6,409 nt of DNA, from contig JAIRXN010000068.1 of NCBI GenBank assembly GCA_031268245.1, forward strand, positions 1 to 6,409. The letters run 5' to 3'. The notes beneath the pieces are model-generated. The model did no database searches and was not told the origin of the DNA. It saw only the letters and a list, made by a program, of their open reading frames with translations. This DNA is from Treponema sp. (GTDB taxonomy: Bacteria; Spirochaetota; Spirochaetia; Treponematales; Breznakiellaceae). A program made the translations under genes and the position numbers. This document shows positions 1-6,409 of the stretch, piece after piece. Within the stretch, counting starts at the first letter, position 1. Every line of letters starts with the position of its first letter.

Positions 1-661
1 TCCCGCCGGGAAGAAAGTATAGGGGATTTACAAAGTCGTTGAATATGTTTACCGATGAAAGTACCGTTACGGTTGCCGTTACCGGTAACAGCAGCGGAAA
101 CACGATCTGCACAAAAAGCCGTACCGGATTGCAGCCGTCCACATAGGCCGCTTCTTCAATTTCTCTGGGGATGGATGCGGTATAGCCGCGGTAGAGCATA
201 ACGGTAAAGGGAATTCCCAAAGCCACTTCCACCAGGATCATTCCGAAGAGGGAACGGTAGATGCCGATAAGATCCATTACCCAGATGGTAGGCAGTATCG
301 CCGGGGGAAGCATAAGTCCTGTCAGTATGAGAAAGTTAATCCCTGTGGTAAATTTTCCACTTACCCGCTGCAATACAAAACCGGCAAGAGAACAGACAAT
401 TACCAGTATCACAATGGAAAGAGCGGTTATTACAATACTGTTGTAGAATGCCTTGACCAGCATATAGTTCTGGGTCTGGATCACTTCAATGTAGTTTTCA
501 AAATGAAACGATGAAGGCCAGGCAAGATTCATAAGGCCCGCTTCCCGGCGATCCTTTATAGAATTCAAAAAAATAAAATAAAAAGGGACGATAAATATTA
601 TTACGCTAAAGAATACCGCAAAAATTTCGGCGATAAGATAATTTCCTTTTTTTCTGATCAT
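1..661 (-). CDS. Carbohydrate ABC transporter permease, MalG-like (CUT1), 3' end cut by window
   Basis: Inner-membrane permease subunit of a CUT1-type sugar importer; it would pair with the MalF-like subunit encoded just upstream. I translated the open frame from the ATG at 661 to the window edge: 220 residues with no stop. Residues 9-33 form a first membrane helix, and further hydrophobic stretches lie near 75-97, 106-130 and 138-156. The cytoplasmic EAA loop that docks on the ATPase is clear at residues 169-193 (EEAAYVDG, then a spaced FPLLLP). Family members are usually about 275-295 residues, so some 55-75 C-terminal residues lie outside the window. The start is supported by a GGAGG nine bases upstream, inside the end of the preceding gene. 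Only four bases separate it from that gene's stop, which implies one transcript and coupled translation. Substrate cannot be told from sequence. Confidence 0.93.
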   Translation of the reverse strand, partial: MIRKKGNYLIAEIFAVFFSVIIFIVPFYFIFLNSIKDRREAGLMNLAWPSSFHFENYIEVIQTQNYMLVKAFYNSIVITALSIVILVIVCSLAGFVLQRVSGKFTTGINFLILTGLMLPPAILPTIWVMDLIGIYRSLFGMILVEVALGIPFTVMLYRGYTASIPREIEEAAYVDGCNPVRLFVQIVFPLLLPVTATVTVLSSVNIFNDFVNPLYFLPGG

Positions 662-665
662 ATTT

Positions 666-1523
666 CTATACCTCCACTTCCCTGCTTACCAGGAAGCGGT
701 AGAGAGGAAATACAATCAGGCCGATCATGAGAAACATGACAACGTTTCCCGCGGTAGAAAGACCATAGAATCCATAGGCATATTGCTTATAAATTATTGA
801 GGCCAGAGTATCGGTAGCAAAGCCGGGGCCGCCCTTGGTCATGGTCCAGATAAGATCGAATGTCCGCACCCCGCCGATAAAGGCAAGAATGATAACCGTA
901 TTTATTGAAGACTGTACCAGCGGCAAAGTAATATGCCTGAAACGCTGAATGCCCGAAGCGCCGTCAATGGCCGCGGCTTCGTAGTAGGTATCAGATATGG
1001 CAAGGAGTCCCGCAATGTAGATAACAGTCGCCACCCCGACGCCTTTCCAGACATCGGTCATGATAACGGAAAGGAGGGCGAAGGAAGTATTACCCAGCCA
1101 GTCAGGGCCTTCAATGCCGATCTTTGCAAGCATGGTGTTGAAGAGTCCCTTTGTGGGATGCATGAGGGAATTAAAGGTAAGGCCCACCGCTATGGTACTG
1201 ACAAGGTTTGGAAAAAAGATGATGGATCTGATGATATTCTTTGTTTTGATGGGAGAAGTCAGGAGAACCGCGGCGCCGAGACCCAGAACGGCCTTAAAGG
1301 CGCAGGTGAGGATAGAATAAACAAGAGTATTCTGAACACCGATACGCAGGGAATACTCGGAAAAGAAGGTAACAAAATTGTAGAATCCTACAAAACGGAA
1401 TTCCGTAAGAGTCCAGATGGTCAAACTGAAAAAGAAGGAGATGATAGTGGGAATAATAAAAATTATTATATAAATGATTAATAGGGGGGCAAGAAACCAG
1501 AGGTTGTAAATTTTCTGCTTCAT
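666..1523 (-). CDS. Carbohydrate ABC transporter permease, MalF/UgpA-like (CUT1)
   Basis: Complete 285-residue inner-membrane permease, first of the two permease genes of the importer. Membrane helices are visible near residues 8-32, 66-90, 98-118, 148-172, 205-222 and 258-280, matching the six-helix form of the family (the larger MalF of enterics has extra segments). The EAA loop is at 182-201 (EAAAIDG, then ITLP), the contact site for the ATPase. A GGPGFATDTL stretch at 231-240 is the familiar sugar-permease signature after that loop. The start has GGAG five bases upstream (1529-1532). The gene follows the binding-protein gene by 108 bases containing a hairpin, and precedes the MalG-like gene by four bases. 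I see no damage. A long open frame on the opposite strand here is only a shadow. Confidence 0.95.
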   Translation of the reverse strand: MKQKIYNLWFLAPLLIIYIIIFIIPTIISFFFSLTIWTLTEFRFVGFYNFVTFFSEYSLRIGVQNTLVYSILTCAFKAVLGLGAAVLLTSPIKTKNIIRSIIFFPNLVSTIAVGLTFNSLMHPTKGLFNTMLAKIGIEGPDWLGNTSFALLSVIMTDVWKGVGVATVIYIAGLLAISDTYYEAAAIDGASGIQRFRHITLPLVQSSINTVIILAFIGGVRTFDLIWTMTKGGPGFATDTLASIIYKQYAYGFYGLSTAGNVVMFLMIGLIVFPLYRFLVSREVEV

Positions 1524-1568
1524 AAATACTCCGCGTGAAATTTTGTTTCGTAACCCGTCCGGTTTTTA

Positions 1569-1623
1569 TGGAGATTGGGGCTGACCAAGCAAGCGTTGCG
1601 CTTTTTGGCGTCCCCAATCTCCA
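1569..1623 (-). repeat. Long perfect-arm inverted repeat with nested stems between binding-protein and permease genes
   Basis: The arms 1569-1580 (TGGAGATTGGGG) and 1612-1623 (CCCCAATCTCCA) are exact 12-base reverse complements. The 31-base interior can fold further: CCAA at 1585-1588 with TTGG at 1605-1608, and AAGCG at 1591-1595 with CGCTT at 1599-1603 around a three-base loop. No run of T follows the structure in the direction of transcription, so it does not look like an ordinary intrinsic terminator. It sits just after the binding-protein stop and 46 bases before the permease start. By analogy with palindromes between malE and malF, it may block 3' decay or partly uncouple expression, leaving binding protein in excess. 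It could also be one copy of a dispersed extragenic palindrome. The structure is directly seen; its role is inference. Confidence 0.8.
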
Positions 1624-1630
1624 CGATAAT

Positions 1631-1647
1631 CCTACCAGCCGGGTAGG
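1631..1647 (-). repeat. Short inverted repeat spanning the binding-protein stop codon
   Basis: CCTACC at 1631-1636 and GGTAGG at 1642-1647 are exact reverse complements around a five-base loop. The element covers the last codons (Leu-Pro-Gly-Trp) and the TAG stop of the binding-protein gene, and lies seven bases from the much larger hairpin. It could form a second stem in the same 3' region of the message, but a six-base repeat can arise by chance. No T-run follows. Confidence 0.35.
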
Positions 1648-2924
1648 TTAAGCTGCGTGGCCTGCTTCTGCACATCCGCATCGTAAGCAGCGGCGGCAGC
1701 CCTTGGCTCGGTAATACCGGTACCTACTTCCACACAGATCTGTTCCAGATTCGGCCCCTTTACCGGAGATTCAAATTCCAGAGCAGGTTCGGTCTTTCCC
1801 GCGTCAAAGTATGTTTGCACTTCAAGCACCGCAGGATATGAATCGGCAGGAAGTTTGATTCCCTTAATCGAATAGGGCCCGTCAGGTTTTATCTTGGAAC
1901 CGTAGATGTCTATCCCTTCCTGGGAAACATAGAATTCCAGAACTTTTTTGCAGATCTCAACATTGGGACTGTTCTTGTAAATATACCAGCCTCCGGATTC
2001 CCACACGGTGATTCCGTGGTTGTTTGGATCATCGCCGGGCTGGCCGAACATTCCGATATCGTTGATGTATTGGGGATAGTTTGCCTGAATGTTGGAGAAG
2101 GGACTCAGCATAGGCCAGTGGACGCCGGATCCGGTGGCAATCATTTCGAGTCCCACATCATAGGTGGTCGCGAGGAAATCCCTGTTAAGATACTTCCTGG
2201 ATTCCCAGAGTTTTTCAAAACTGCGCAGAGCCGCGGGAGTATTGCTGATCTTGACCTTGTTGGCGGTATAATCTGCAGGATAGTTTGGATAAGCCGCCTT
2301 CACATTGTATTCATCCCCAAGGACGATAAGCTGGCTTGTCCAGGTATCCTTGTATGTACCGATGATGGCTACCTTTCCGGCAGCCTGAATTTTTTCACAG
2401 TTTGCCATAAGCTCTTGCCAGGTTTTAGGGACCTGAAGCCCCAGTTCCCTGTATACCCGCTTGTTGTAAACCCAGGCGCCTGAAACGGTGGAACTTACGG
2501 GAATTGCGTAAACCCGCCCCCTGGAAGAGGCTGCAGTTTTGAAGGAATCCGTAATCTTGCCCATCCAGGCTTCGTCGCTTAGATCCGCAATGTTCCGTTC
2601 AGGATTTATGGCCTGAAGCAGGGAACCGGTATTGTAGAGAAAGAGGTCGGACATATCCCCTGTGGCAAGCCTGGTTTTGATGATATTGTCCCCTTCGGTT
2701 CCGCCGGGCCGGATCTCTACCTGAAATTCCACACCGAATTTTTCGGCTGCAGCGTCCAGAACCGCCTGGGCGCCGGTGAAGTTGGTGTCCTTGTCTACCA
2801 GTACACTGATCACGGTTTTTCTACCGGCCTGCGTTCCTGAACCGGATGCCTGGGATCTTCCCCCGGCAAAACCTGATACAACAACCGCCAGCGCCAGCAG
2901 AAGGACAAAAAAGCTCTTTTTCAT
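1632..2924 (-). CDS. Periplasmic sugar-type ABC solute-binding protein (family 1)
   Basis: Secreted binding protein that would capture the substrate and deliver it to the two permeases downstream. Taking the ATG at 2924 gives 430 residues, typical for the family. Residues 1-20 are a signal peptide: KK, a hydrophobic core, then SGFA before GG. It has no lipobox cysteine (the first Cys is near residue 176), so the product is probably soluble in the periplasm. A Gly/Ser/Gln-rich linker (21-35) precedes the fold. Family signs are the TRLATGDMSDLF region near 84-95, a YAIPVSS stretch at 139-145, the VPKTWQEL motif near 165-172 and an aromatic-rich GGWYIYKN near 311-318. A longer frame opens at 3020, but its 32 extra residues do not resemble a leader and would hide the signal peptide. 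A strong ribosome site supports 2924. The ligand is unknown. Confidence 0.94.
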   Translation of the reverse strand: MKKSFFVLLLALAVVVSGFAGGRSQASGSGTQAGRKTVISVLVDKDTNFTGAQAVLDAAAEKFGVEFQVEIRPGGTEGDNIIKTRLATGDMSDLFLYNTGSLLQAINPERNIADLSDEAWMGKITDSFKTAASSRGRVYAIPVSSTVSGAWVYNKRVYRELGLQVPKTWQELMANCEKIQAAGKVAIIGTYKDTWTSQLIVLGDEYNVKAAYPNYPADYTANKVKISNTPAALRSFEKLWESRKYLNRDFLATTYDVGLEMIATGSGVHWPMLSPFSNIQANYPQYINDIGMFGQPGDDPNNHGITVWESGGWYIYKNSPNVEICKKVLEFYVSQEGIDIYGSKIKPDGPYSIKGIKLPADSYPAVLEVQTYFDAGKTEPALEFESPVKGPNLEQICVEVGTGITEPRAAAAAYDADVQKQATQLNLPGW

Positions 2925-2928
2925 TATA

Positions 2929-2937
2929 CTCCTCCTC
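2929..2937 (-). promoter_or_regulatory. Strong ribosome binding site that fixes the binding-protein start
   Basis: On the minus strand GAGGAGGAG lies four bases before the ATG at 2924. It is the best Shine-Dalgarno match near this gene and decides for 2924 over the in-frame ATG at 3020, which has no comparable site and lacks a signal peptide immediately after it. Its strength fits the high expression expected for a binding protein. Confidence 0.85.
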
Positions 2938-2960
2938 GTAATAAAGTATTGTTTATGATC

Positions 2961-2976
2961 CAGCCGAATTCCGCTG
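2961..2976. promoter_or_regulatory. 16-bp near-perfect palindrome, candidate operator
   Basis: CAGCCGAATTCCGCTG is self-complementary at 14 of 16 positions; only positions 5 and 12 fail to pair. It lies 37 bases upstream of the binding-protein start and just downstream of the promoter-like pair, a position suited to a repressor-type operator or to an RNA stem in the leader. The symmetry is visible; function is inferred and unproven. AraC-family proteins often prefer direct repeats, so another regulator may be involved. Confidence 0.3.
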
Positions 2977-2986
2977 CCGTAAATGA

Positions 2987-3017
2987 AATATACAACAGTA
3001 CGGGATTGAAAATCCAA
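2987..3017 (-). promoter_or_regulatory. Weak promoter-like pair for the importer operon
   Basis: Read on the minus strand, TTGGAT (3012-3017) and TATATT (2987-2992) resemble -35 and -10 hexamers, with a 19-base spacer that is longer than the usual 17. Transcription would begin near 2980 and leave a leader of about 55 bases. The poor -35 and long spacing would fit a promoter that needs an activator. A small inverted repeat, GGATT-GAA-AATCC at 3003-3015, overlaps the -35 hexamer. Confidence 0.25.
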
Positions 3018-3058
3018 CACTTATCGAGCCGGGACAATTTCTTTACAAAAAACCCAAA

Positions 3059-4849
3059 ATGAGATTTATACTAAAAAGGTCTATGCATTTCAGGACACGG
3101 CTTGTCTTTACCTATTCTCTCCTTGTTTCGGCCCTTATTGCCATTCTGGCCTTTGCGTTTGAGATCTACAATTTGCGGCATCTGGAAACCCGATCCTTGC
3201 AGAACCTGGATATTCTCTGCAAAAACATGTCACATCAACTGGACGAGATTGTACGGCCCATGGTTTTCATAACTGAATTTCTGCTTTCCGACAGTAATAC
3301 CCTTTCGGCAATTACGACTCTGACAAGGGTAGAGCGGAATGCAGCAAACTCTTCCTACATCAGGCAGGCGAAACAGAATCTCCGTGTTTCCCTGTCTACC
3401 TATTGTAATGGTTCAAATTTCTACCGGGTTTCTTTTTTCAGCGAGAAGGGGGATATACTCTCCAATAACCTGCAGGTTCCTACAACAGCCGACGGGGAAG
3501 CGGATCCCGGCATAGTACCCCTGATTCCCGATGCCGGCGAATACATGGGGAAGCCCGTCCTTGTTCCTGCATACATCGATCCGTGGAATAAACGCTACCC
3601 CGTGCAGGTTTTCGGTATTCTCCGTCTTATCATGGGGAACAATGCGGCAAGCTACATAGAAGTACAAAAGACGGCGGCGTCCCTGGAACAAATCTATAAT
3701 CTCAACAATACCGGTTCTTTTCTTTTGGCAGTACTAAAGGGAAACGGAGATATTTTTTATTCACAGTTTGATGAAAAGGACAATGCGGCCTTGGGTGAAC
3801 TGCGTGGAAGCCTTACACACAACGGAAGCATAAGCCGTTTCGGCGGCCGCCTGGCCGCTTCATGGTATTCACCCTATACCGATACCCATACGGTGGTAAT
3901 CCAGAGCAGAACCGGTATGAGGGAAGCCGTTGGAGATACGACCAGGATGACCATTATCATGGCCCTCTGTATCTCCTTGGTATCGGTAGCGGTAATCACC
4001 CTGCTTTCCCGGCGGATAACAGTTCCCATCGGACAGCTCATTCAGCGTATCGAAAATACAAATCTTGACAATATCGAACATGATGTGCTCATGGATTTCC
4101 GGGATGATGAATTTGCCAGGCTCTGCCAAAGTTACAATGCCCTTCTCAAAAGACTTAACACCGCCCGTCTCAAGGAAGAACAGCTCGGCCTTCTCCATTT
4201 GCAGGCCGAATTTGACGCATTGCAGGCCCAGGTCAATCCCCATTTTCTCTATAATGTGTTGAATGTTATCTCTCACCGGGGAGTACAGAACGGTGATGAA
4301 GTCATCTGCGAAATCTGTGAAAAACTTGCTTCCATGCTGCGCTATTCCGCCGGAGTATCCAAACGGCTGGTGCCTGTTTCGGAAGATGTGGAATACTTGA
4401 AGAATTATCTCTATCTTCTAAAAACCAGATACCGGGACAAGCTGATATACAGCCTGGAAATTGAAGATGAAGTTCTGCGCCAGATGATTCCCAAAATTGT
4501 TTTGCAGCAGTTGGTAGAAAATTCCATAAGCCACGGCTTTACCGGAAATTCCGGTATAATGCGTATTGATGTCAAAGGTTATACGAAGGGCCGGTATTGG
4601 CATGTGGAGATAAGCGATAATGGCTGTGGTTTCAGGGAAGAAGAAAAGGCCAAACTGGAAAGCGGAATGGGAAAAATGGCCGGAGCGCTTAACGAAGGCA
4701 AACTCAATCTGGATATAGGAGGCATGGGCTTTCTCAATATCTATGCCCGCTTCCTTATTCTTTTTGGAAATGATGTAATCTTCCGCATTTCAGATACCGC
4801 TGACGGCGCAAAGGTTACCATTGGTTCGCTCATGCGGAAGGAGGAATAA
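3059..4849 (+). CDS. Membrane sensor histidine kinase, YesM/LytS-like (cache-type sensor, HAMP, His_kinase, HATPase)
   Basis: A 596-residue sensor kinase of the class usually paired with YesN-type regulators. Membrane helix 1 is near residues 14-36 and helix 2 near 297-317. The roughly 260 residues between them form an extracytoplasmic sensor domain, probably cache-like. A HAMP linker follows (about 318-370; TVPIGQLIQRI), then a helical stretch leading to the His_kinase motif QAQVNPHFLYN with the phospho-accepting His395. The ATP-binding part shows the N box (QQLVENSISHGF, Asn488), the G1 box (DNGCGF, 520-525) and the G2 box (GGMGF, 554-558), so all key residues are present. The start is uncertain: the ATG at 3059 has no clear Shine-Dalgarno, and an in-frame ATG at 3083 has AAGG only three bases upstream. 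Both leave helix 1 intact. The stop abuts the regulator start. Confidence 0.95.
   Translation: MRFILKRSMHFRTRLVFTYSLLVSALIAILAFAFEIYNLRHLETRSLQNLDILCKNMSHQLDEIVRPMVFITEFLLSDSNTLSAITTLTRVERNAANSSYIRQAKQNLRVSLSTYCNGSNFYRVSFFSEKGDILSNNLQVPTTADGEADPGIVPLIPDAGEYMGKPVLVPAYIDPWNKRYPVQVFGILRLIMGNNAASYIEVQKTAASLEQIYNLNNTGSFLLAVLKGNGDIFYSQFDEKDNAALGELRGSLTHNGSISRFGGRLAASWYSPYTDTHTVVIQSRTGMREAVGDTTRMTIIMALCISLVSVAVITLLSRRITVPIGQLIQRIENTNLDNIEHDVLMDFRDDEFARLCQSYNALLKRLNTARLKEEQLGLLHLQAEFDALQAQVNPHFLYNVLNVISHRGVQNGDEVICEICEKLASMLRYSAGVSKRLVPVSEDVEYLKNYLYLLKTRYRDKLIYSLEIEDEVLRQMIPKIVLQQLVENSISHGFTGNSGIMRIDVKGYTKGRYWHVEISDNGCGFREEEKAKLESGMGKMAGALNEGKLNLDIGGMGFLNIYARFLILFGNDVIFRISDTADGAKVTIGSLMRKEE
4838..4844 (+). 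promoter_or_regulatory. Ribosome binding site of the response regulator, inside the kinase gene
   Basis: AAGGAGG lies five bases before the regulator ATG at 4850 and encodes the last residues of the kinase. The kinase TAA (4847-4849) touches the ATG, so ribosomes finishing the kinase can restart directly. This argues for translational coupling and a matched supply of the two partners. Confidence 0.85.
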
Positions 4850-6403
4850 ATGTACCGGGTGATCCTTGTTGAAGATGAACCGGCTGCCGCGGAAAATGTA
4901 TATGATATTATCCGGATCTATTGCCCCCAATTTGAATTGGTTGCAAGCGGCGAAAACGGCGAAGAGGGTTTGAACCTGGCGCGGACGCATCACCCGGATC
5001 TGCTGCTTACCGATATCAGAATGCCGGGCATGAATGGCCTTGAACTCATGATCCGCCTGCATGAGGAACTGCCCGATATTAAAACGATGATCCTTTCCGG
5101 CTATCAGGATTTTGAATACGCCAGAACTGCCCTGCAGCACGGCGCCATAGATTATTTATTAAAACCCATAAGCCCCGCCACCCTGAAGGAGACATTGAAT
5201 CGGGCCATACCGGTACTTGAAAGCAGCCGGGAAAACAAGGCCATAAGCTTGATCCGGGAGCTCCTTAACAAGGGAACGTATGATCCTCCGGAGTGCAAAA
5301 AATATTTCCCGGCTCCTCTCTATACGGCAGGGATCTGCAGGAAGAACGGTTTACCAAAAAGATTTAGCGGTTTTAAGCCTCTTACTTTATCGGCATTCAG
5401 GATTTTAGGCGATACGGTGGACATGTATGGCCGGGATGAGATGGAGTGTCTCCACATTGAAGCAGCCGGTCTTCCGCCTTCAAAGGAACTTGTACAGAAA
5501 ATTTCCTGGCTGAACCGGGACACCCCCGGATACAGTACCAGTATTTTTTACGAAAAGGCTTTTCCCTTGCAGGAACTTCCGGTAATCGCCGGTATCCTCT
5601 ACGATACACTGAACAGGGAACTCTGTATCGGCAAACCAAAGATAATCTTTACTTCCACGGAAGAGCCCCGCAAGAGATCTAAATTCTTTTCTTCTAACAG
5701 AGACAACAGCCTTATATATTATCTTAAAGAAAAACGTTTTGACAAGGCGCGGGCAATTTTTCTGGAAACGATAGACGCCTGCGAAAAGGCTGAACTGCCG
5801 CAGTTTCTTGCGGAAGAGGAACTCCGCTTCATTCTGGAAGAGATCCGCATATCCCGGGAATATTCCGAAGAAAAACGGGTACAGAAAGAGCCGATAGAAT
5901 TTTTACTGGACGATGCCTTCTGTTATGCTACGAATTATGAAGATCTTAAGGAAAGCCTTCTCTACATCCTGGACAAACTGCTTCCCGAAGAAGAACAGCC
6001 CATTAACAAGATAGACACTCCCGAATTCTTTTCCCTTATTGAGGGATACCTCAAAAGCCATCTGGCAAAAACCATTTCCCTGCAGCAGTTATGTATCCGC
6101 TTTGGTATTTCCCAAACCTACATGTCCCGGCTTTTCCGGAAGTACAAAGGCCAATCCTTTATCGACTATCTTACCTATATCCGCATTGAAAAGGCAAAAG
6201 AGATCCTCTCTGACGGTACAACTCTGATAAAAGATACAGCCGCCATGACAGGATTTACCGACCAGTTCTACTTTTCCAGAGTTTTCAAGTCCCTTACCGG
6301 ACAGTCGCCTTCAGACTTCATCTCCGGTGCAGGAGGATTGCGCCGGTGGCCGGTATCCCCACCCTCCCGTCCCCGTCTTACAGATCCTTCTTCGTCACGC
6401 TGA
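4850..6403 (+). CDS. Response regulator, receiver plus AraC-type DNA-binding domain, YesN-like
   Basis: A 517-residue cytoplasmic transcription regulator, the likely phosphorylation target of the kinase before it. The receiver domain (about 3-120) has the acidic pair Glu8/Asp9, the phospho-acceptor Asp55 in TDIRMPGMNG, Ser83 and Lys105 (LLKPIS), a complete active site. Residues 125-390 form a long linker region that I cannot assign to a family; it includes a very charged helical stretch near 293-345. The AraC DNA-binding domain spans about 393-490, with a first helix-turn-helix at 410-430 (LQQLCIRFGISQTYMSRLFR) and a second at 459-482, closing with the usual GQSPSDF. An unusual Pro/Arg/Ser-rich tail of 27 residues (491-517) follows, where relatives mostly stop within a few residues. 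Likely target: the divergent region upstream of the importer. No terminator is visible before the window ends. Confidence 0.94.
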   Translation: MYRVILVEDEPAAAENVYDIIRIYCPQFELVASGENGEEGLNLARTHHPDLLLTDIRMPGMNGLELMIRLHEELPDIKTMILSGYQDFEYARTALQHGAIDYLLKPISPATLKETLNRAIPVLESSRENKAISLIRELLNKGTYDPPECKKYFPAPLYTAGICRKNGLPKRFSGFKPLTLSAFRILGDTVDMYGRDEMECLHIEAAGLPPSKELVQKISWLNRDTPGYSTSIFYEKAFPLQELPVIAGILYDTLNRELCIGKPKIIFTSTEEPRKRSKFFSSNRDNSLIYYLKEKRFDKARAIFLETIDACEKAELPQFLAEEELRFILEEIRISREYSEEKRVQKEPIEFLLDDAFCYATNYEDLKESLLYILDKLLPEEEQPINKIDTPEFFSLIEGYLKSHLAKTISLQQLCIRFGISQTYMSRLFRKYKGQSFIDYLTYIRIEKAKEILSDGTTLIKDTAAMTGFTDQFYFSRVFKSLTGQSPSDFISGAGGLRRWPVSPPSRPRLTDPSSSR

Positions 6404-6409
6404 TGATCC

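Larger units (their letters stand above)
2925..3058. promoter_or_regulatory. Divergent control region between importer and two-component genes
   Basis: These 134 bases separate the outward-facing binding-protein and kinase genes, so promoters for both operons are expected here. I see no coding potential. The region contains a 16-base imperfect palindrome, a small inverted repeat and one weak promoter-like pair for the importer side (listed separately). No convincing sigma-70 pair was found for the kinase side; a TTGAAA at 3006-3011 has no well-spaced -10 partner. The AraC-type regulator encoded at 4850 is the obvious candidate to bind here, but no clear tandem direct repeat of the kind such proteins often use stands out. 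Confidence 0.6.

Noticed and set aside
63..92. Repeated GTTACC/GGTAAC-like units
   Set aside because: They encode a Val-Thr-Ala-Thr-Val-Thr-Val membrane stretch of the MalG-like permease; the repetition is explained by codon choice.
933..1481. 182-codon open frame on the plus strand
   Set aside because: It lies wholly antisense to the clear MalF-like permease and its translation is polar and low in complexity with no family resemblance; a shadow frame.
1294..1617. 107-codon minus-strand frame starting in the hairpin
   Set aside because: Its start falls inside the inverted repeat and the rest overlaps the permease in another frame; the product resembles nothing I know.
1569..1623. Hairpin read as a rho-independent terminator
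   Set aside because: No T-rich tract follows the stem in either direction; on the minus strand the next bases are TAAAAACCGG.
2016..2483. 155-codon plus-strand frame
   Set aside because: Antisense to the binding-protein gene, with no ribosome site or recognisable domain.
2925..3020. N-terminal extension of the binding protein to the ATG at 3020
   Set aside because: It would place 32 unrelated residues before an obvious signal peptide and ignore the strong ribosome site at 2929-2937.
3869..4276. 135-codon minus-strand frame
   Set aside because: Antisense to the kinase HAMP and His_kinase region, whose motifs are unambiguous on the plus strand.
6333..6356. CCGG-rich small inverted repeats near the end of the regulator as a terminator
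   Set aside because: Stems are only about four bases, lie inside coding sequence and lack a T-run.

Overview
The window carries five protein genes in two divergent blocks. No RNA gene, CRISPR array or insertion sequence is visible. On the minus strand, transcribed leftward from about 2924, lie a periplasmic sugar-type solute-binding protein, a MalF-type permease and a MalG-type permease cut by the left edge. Together they form a CUT1-like carbohydrate ABC importer without its ATPase gene in view. On the plus strand, from 3059, lie a YesM-type membrane sensor histidine kinase and a YesN-type response regulator (receiver plus AraC DNA-binding domain), with no gap between them.

Layout: 1-661 MalG-like permease (partial); 666-1523 MalF-like permease; 1524-1631 a spacer holding a long perfect-arm hairpin; 1632-2924 binding protein; 2925-3058 the divergent control region; 3059-4849 kinase; 4850-6403 response regulator. 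The last bases may include the end of a convergent gene.

Likely logic (inference from gene order and families): the kinase senses an extracellular or periplasmic cue, possibly the sugar or the loaded binding protein, and phosphorylates the response regulator. The regulator would then act on the 134-bp divergent region to control the importer genes. The hairpin after the binding-protein gene could help keep binding protein in excess over the permeases, a common need in such operons.

Organism: the moderate GC content, the divergent YesMN/sugar-ABC arrangement, and a binding protein whose signal peptide ends in a Phe-Ala-Gly-Gly stretch with no lipobox cysteine suggest a diderm, most likely a spirochaete of the Treponema/Spirochaeta type. 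Gram-positive relatives with similar loci normally have a lipoprotein here. This assignment is tentative. The locus is a recognisable sugar-uptake and sensing module rather than a new type of system. The points most worth checking are the internal hairpin, the palindromes between the divergent genes, and the odd C-terminal tail of the regulator.
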